Origin: Hyphomicrobiales bacterium
GTDB lineage: Bacteria; Pseudomonadota; Alphaproteobacteria; Rhizobiales; JAJFHR01
Length of the DNA: 25,982 nucleotides
Reading direction: 5' to 3'
Assembly: GCA_021775515.1 (NCBI GenBank)
Contig: JAJFHR010000046.1
Span: forward strand, 1-25,982
This document shows, piece by piece, positions 22,626-25,982 of the stretch. Position 1 is the stretch's first letter; every line of letters starts with the position of its first letter. The notes below the pieces were generated by a model that was not told where the DNA came from, ran no database searches, and worked only from the letters and a program-made list of their open reading frames with translations. The position numbers and the translations under genes are program-made.

Positions 22626-23750
22626 CTAAGCAGTAAATTTGCCATCGTAGGCCCGGGCTGCGGGCAGACTTTCTGTCCAGATAGCTATTTTTCCAGCTAC
22701 CCACCAGGCAACTATGGCAATGGCGGCACCGAAATAACCGTCAATTGCATAATGCCAGCCTAGGTGAATTGATCCCAAAAAGATCACGACAGCAAACGCC
22801 GTTAGAGCTATTCCGTGGGCGCGGCTGACTTTCCAACCCAAAAGGGCAAACAGTACGGCTGAGGCATTGTGCATGCTGGGCATGGCCGAGATGCCGGCGA
22901 CCAGGCCCTGTTTGGCAATATATGACTGCCACAAGGTTTCCTGAGTGGAAAGCGCCCAAATCGGGAAAGTTTCATTGACCTGATACAGATAGGCCATCAG
23001 TTCCTTGTAAGGATTGGGCGAGAGATTTAACGCTTCATAAAATGCCGGGCCAGCTGAAGAGAATATAATGGCAAAAAAGCTGCCGCCAATCGACCAGGCC
23101 AGTAAAAAGGAAACAAAAAACCGGGTGCGCAACACCGAAGGTCTGGCGGCAAAGGCCTGCCAGATGAAGATCGTCCACATGACGATAAACCAGGTATTAT
23201 AAATCAGGTTTATAAGGAATGTTACGGGGGCGAATCCAAGGATCGGTTGGAGGACTTGCCAAGGATGATAGCCAAAGTGCAACCGTCGATCCAATTCCAT
23301 GAAATATACATCCCAATTAAATGGACTGAAGGCAGTGATATTCACTTTCATGAAAGTGAATGTTTCCACAAAGAAGAAAATGGCGATGATAACGGTGAGA
23401 CCAAGCGACAATCGCTGCGGGTCAAATAAAAACTCCTTAACATCATGAGATAGCGCGGAAATTGGGTGTTTTGGTCTGACATATAGGCAAAGGTTGATAA
23501 AACGCAGGATGATCATCGACAAAAGCAGGATAGGCAGCATGTTGACGAAAAATGAAAAACTTAGATCGTAGGGCTGAATATCCGGTTGGTTACGGGTCAG
23601 TAAATATACTGAAGCCATATATATTGCGGAAATGAAAAACAGCATAAACTGCGCTTTTATGCTGGCTAAGAGCAGGCGCAGAAATTTTCTTATCCCGGCA
23701 GTATAAACGGGAATTATCTGTTGTTTTTGTGTGATTTCCATTGGAGGCAT
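22626..23750 (-). CDS. PAP2-superfamily integral membrane phosphatase
   Basis: A 374-residue membrane protein of the PAP2 (type 2 phosphatidic acid phosphatase, PF14378-like) superfamily. Several helices fill the N-terminal half. The catalytic motifs lie in the second half: AMPSMHNASA (the PSMH motif with its His) and GSIHLGWHYAIDGYFG (the HY..D motif with the nucleophilic His). These enzymes remove phosphate or phosphoalcohol groups from lipids, and related members act as inositol-phosphoceramide/aminoglycolipid synthases. The start is uncertain: the frame runs from an ATG at 23795, but that has no Shine-Dalgarno, and the first 15 residues (MSRSLSGSSKLEYAY) are unconvincing. ATG 23750 with TTGAG nine bases upstream is preferred; 23741 is also possible. 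Located between two acyl-CoA ligases. Confidence 0.82.
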   Translation of the reverse strand: MPPMEITQKQQIIPVYTAGIRKFLRLLLASIKAQFMLFFISAIYMASVYLLTRNQPDIQPYDLSFSFFVNMLPILLLSMIILRFINLCLYVRPKHPISALSHDVKEFLFDPQRLSLGLTVIIAIFFFVETFTFMKVNITAFSPFNWDVYFMELDRRLHFGYHPWQVLQPILGFAPVTFLINLIYNTWFIVMWTIFIWQAFAARPSVLRTRFFVSFLLAWSIGGSFFAIIFSSAGPAFYEALNLSPNPYKELMAYLYQVNETFPIWALSTQETLWQSYIAKQGLVAGISAMPSMHNASAVLFALLGWKVSRAHGIALTAFAVVIFLGSIHLGWHYAIDGYFGAAIAIVAWWVAGKIAIWTESLPAARAYDGKFTA

Positions 23751-23950
23751 ATAGGCGTACTCAAGTTTACTGGAACCAGACAATGACCGTGACATTGATG
23801 GGGAGGGGGATCATACAATTACTCTCTTATCATTGCGTAAATAGGCTAAGCTGGATCATTTGCGCTGGACTTAACGTGTCGGCGCTGCTCTATTTTCGAT
23901 AACGACGTGGCCTTTTAAAATAAAGAACTTTTTGGTTAGGGGAGGAGTGG

Positions 23951-25843
23951 ATGAGCCGATATCATCAGGTTTATCGTGAATGGCAGGAGGATCCGGCTGG
24001 GTTTTGGGCACAAGTTGCTCAGGAGATTGATTGGGCAAAACCGTGGGATGAAGTTTTTGATCCCCAGGCAGGGGTTTACGGCCGCTGGTTCACAGGGGCT
24101 GAATGCAACACGTGTTTTAACTGCGTTGACCGGCACGTGGCAAGCGGGCGCGGAGATCAAGCCGCGATTATTTATGATTCCCCGATCACCGATACAAAAC
24201 GCGTCCTGTCATATTCTGATTTGTTAAAAGAAGTTTCAGTTCTCGCCGGTGCGCTCAAAGCCTCAGGTGTTAAAAAGGGTGACCGGGTCATACTCTATTT
24301 TCCGATGATCCCGGAAGCAGCGGTGGCGATGATGGCTTGCGCGCGCATCGGGGCCGTGCATTCGGTGGTTTTTGGCGGGTTTGCTGCTAACGAACTGGCC
24401 ACGCGAATTGATGATGCCAAGCCCAAAGCAATTTTATCGGCCTCGTGCGGTGTTGAGCCCAACCGCATCGTCGAATATAAACCGTTGCTGGATGAGGCAA
24501 TTGAGATTGCCGATCACAAGCCTGATTTATGTGTCGTATATCAACGCGAGCAGTTAAGCGCCGATCTTAAACCGGGACGTGATTACGATTGGGTTGAATT
24601 TATTCGCGATGCCGTTCCAGCCGGCTGCGTTTTTGTTGCCGCTACGGATCCGCTCTACGTTCTTTACACATCTGGAACAACCGGTGAGCCCAAAGGGGTT
24701 GAGCGGGATAATGGTGGCCATATGGTTGCGTTAAAATGGACGATGAAAAACATCTATGATGTTGATCCCGGCGAGGTCTATTGGGCTGCCTCCGATGTTG
24801 GCTGGGTCGTTGGCCATTCATATATTGTCTATGCGCCGTTGTTACACGGCTGCACCACAATTCTGTTTGAAGGAAAGCCAGTGGGGACGCCCGATGCCGG
24901 GACGTTCTGGCGGGTTATTTCGGAATATGGCGTTTCTGCCATGTTTACCGCGCCGACAGCATTTCGGGCGATTAAAAAAGAAGATCCCAAAGGCGAGTTG
25001 ATCAAGAAGTATGATCTGTCTAAATTCCGTACGCTGTTTTTGGCTGGCGAAAGAGCGGATCCGGATACCATTCAATGGGCGGAACGAAATCTAAATGTGC
25101 CGGTAATTGATCATTGGTGGCAGACGGAGACCGGATGGTCGATTGCAGCCAACCCGGTGGGTCTGGGTGTTCTGCCGGTTAAATATGGCTCTCCGACGGT
25201 AGCAATGCCCGGCTATGATGTTAGAATCGTTGATGAAACAGGTAACGAAAAAACCGACGGGGACATCGGAGCTATCGTGATCAAACTACCGCTGCCGCCT
25301 GGTTGTCTGCCCTCTCTTTGGCACAAAGAGGAGCGCTTCAAGAGCAGTTATCTTGAAACATTTAAGGGATTTTACGAAACAGCTGATGCTGGTTATAAGG
25401 ATGAAGACGGCTACCTTTACATCATGGCGAGAACGGATGATATCATCAACGTTGCCGGCCACAGGCTTTCGACCGGTGGAATGGAAGAGGTCCTGGCGAG
25501 CCATCCCGATGTCGCGGAGTGCGCTGTTATCGGCAAGGGCGATACCCTCAAGGGCCAGGTGCCGGTTGGTTTTGTCGTGCTGAATGCCGGCGTGAACCGG
25601 GAGCCTGAGGAAATAGAGCAAGAATGTATCAAACTGGTCCGTGAAAAGATTGGTCCGGTGGCGGCCTTTAAGACCGCAATTTCTGTGATGCGTTTGCCAA
25701 AAACAAGATCGGGTAAAATTTTACGGGGTACGATGCGCTGTATTGCCGATAGTGAGACCTACAAGATGCCGGCAACGATAGATGATCCGGCCATTCTTGG
25801 CGAAATTGCCGATGCGCTGAAAGGCAAAGGCATGATTTCCTAA
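23951..25843 (+). CDS. prpE: Propionyl-CoA synthetase
   Basis: A 630-residue AMP-forming ligase that makes propionyl-CoA from propionate, feeding the methylcitrate or methylmalonyl routes. PrpE rather than acetyl-CoA synthetase is indicated by the N-terminal YHQVYREWQEDPAGFWAQ pattern and the segment GVERDNGGHMVALKW after the phosphate loop TSGTTGEPKG (residues 240-249); acetyl-CoA synthetase has GVLHTTGGY there. DHWWQTETGW, RTDDIINVAGHRLSTGGMEE and the catalytic Lys589 in RSGKILRG follow. Length matches the 628 residues of E. coli PrpE. The start is unambiguous: GGGGAGGAG ends three bases before the ATG at 23951. The stop codon is the first part of a 108-bp palindromic repeat. Confidence 0.95.
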   Translation: MSRYHQVYREWQEDPAGFWAQVAQEIDWAKPWDEVFDPQAGVYGRWFTGAECNTCFNCVDRHVASGRGDQAAIIYDSPITDTKRVLSYSDLLKEVSVLAGALKASGVKKGDRVILYFPMIPEAAVAMMACARIGAVHSVVFGGFAANELATRIDDAKPKAILSASCGVEPNRIVEYKPLLDEAIEIADHKPDLCVVYQREQLSADLKPGRDYDWVEFIRDAVPAGCVFVAATDPLYVLYTSGTTGEPKGVERDNGGHMVALKWTMKNIYDVDPGEVYWAASDVGWVVGHSYIVYAPLLHGCTTILFEGKPVGTPDAGTFWRVISEYGVSAMFTAPTAFRAIKKEDPKGELIKKYDLSKFRTLFLAGERADPDTIQWAERNLNVPVIDHWWQTETGWSIAANPVGLGVLPVKYGSPTVAMPGYDVRIVDETGNEKTDGDIGAIVIKLPLPPGCLPSLWHKEERFKSSYLETFKGFYETADAGYKDEDGYLYIMARTDDIINVAGHRLSTGGMEEVLASHPDVAECAVIGKGDTLKGQVPVGFVVLNAGVNREPEEIEQECIKLVREKIGPVAAFKTAISVMRLPKTRSGKILRGTMRCIADSETYKMPATIDDPAILGEIADALKGKGMIS

Positions 25844-25947
25844 AGCGTGTCTCGCAAAAGTGGGCACCGGTTTTGCGATAAAGACACGCGCAAAAACAAA
25901 GGGTTAAAGTGTGTCAAATGAATCTGAGAAAAGGAGACACGCTTTAG
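25840..25947. repeat. RIME-like palindromic intergenic element, 108 bp
   Basis: The outer ends are perfect 14-bp inverted arms: CTAAAGCGTGTCTC (25840-25853) and GAGACACGCTTTAG (25934-25947). Inside, GCGTGTC-CGCAAAA (25845-25859) pairs with TTTTGCG (25871-25877) and GACACGC (25883-25889), a first long hairpin. TTAAAGTGTGTC (25904-25915) pairs with GACACGCTTTA (25936-25946), with G-T pairs, as a second. This two-palindrome layout and its length agree with the RIME elements described in rhizobia (from memory). Its left end overlaps the prpE stop codon, and it could act as a transcript end or a protein-binding site. Confidence 0.75.
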
Positions 25948-25982
25948 AAATTGCCACAAACTTCCAAGCGGGCCTCAACAGC

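Noticed and set aside
1..25982. CRISPR arrays, defence islands, prophage, integrase/attachment sites, tRNA genes
   Set aside because: I looked on both strands for regularly spaced repeats, tRNA-like ends and mobile-element proteins and saw none. The genes are housekeeping or common accessory families.

Overview
The window looks like ordinary chromosomal core DNA from an alphaproteobacterium, most likely a member of the Hyphomicrobiales (Rhizobiales). This rests on the gene content: GapR (DUF2312), DUF1244, a three-part PntAA/PntAB/PntB transhydrogenase preceded by an aa3-type oxidase subunit IV-like gene, paired YdcH/DUF465 genes, and a large DUF882 protein. It also rests on a 108-bp double-palindrome repeat at the right edge that resembles the RIME family of rhizobia. 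Base composition is intermediate by eye. There are no phage genes, transposases, CRISPR arrays, tRNAs or rRNAs that I can see.

Layout. 1-1288: the tail of an N-formylglutamate amidohydrolase, then DUF1244 and gapR, all on +. 1309-4769: a secreted or anchored DUF882 (M15-like) protein and a sigma-54-dependent response regulator, both on -. 5131-8379: an oligoendopeptidase F gene and a UbiB/ABC1 kinase-like gene in a tight + operon, ending at a probable terminator. 8487-12699: a respiratory and membrane block on + (oxidase subunit IV-like protein, pntAA-pntAB-pntB, mscS). 12799-14851: a - strand accessory block holding a 56-aa membrane protein, an NTF2-like protein and a Bcr/CflA-type efflux pump, with two dyad sites that look like repressor operators. 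15105-16873: a membrane-anchored alpha/beta hydrolase (+) converging on a TPR lipoprotein (-). 17072-19097: rpsU and the coupled purE-purK pair (-). 19342-20791: a soluble diguanylate cyclase and a divergent pair of YdcH-like small proteins. 20847-25843: an acyl-CoA ligase of the DmdB-like type (-), a PAP2 membrane phosphatase (-) and propionyl-CoA synthetase prpE (+), followed by the RIME-like element.

How the genes fit together. The transhydrogenase block supplies NADPH from the proton gradient. UbiB-like kinases belong to ubiquinone metabolism, and the subunit IV-like protein belongs with the terminal oxidase, so 7009-11802 is a respiratory and redox neighbourhood. The two acyl-CoA ligases activate short-chain acids. 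purEK makes the purine precursor CAIR. The sigma-54 regulator, the diguanylate cyclase and GapR are regulatory or nucleoid proteins without obvious partners here.

I do not see a clear previously undescribed system. The observations most worth following are a short membrane-protein gene at 12799-12969, a 22-bp exact repeat shared between an intergenic region and the hydrolase gene 1,680 bp away, the divergent YdcH pair with a palindrome inside its promoter, the operator-like dyads, the unusually long subunit IV-like protein, and the RIME-like element fused to the prpE stop codon.
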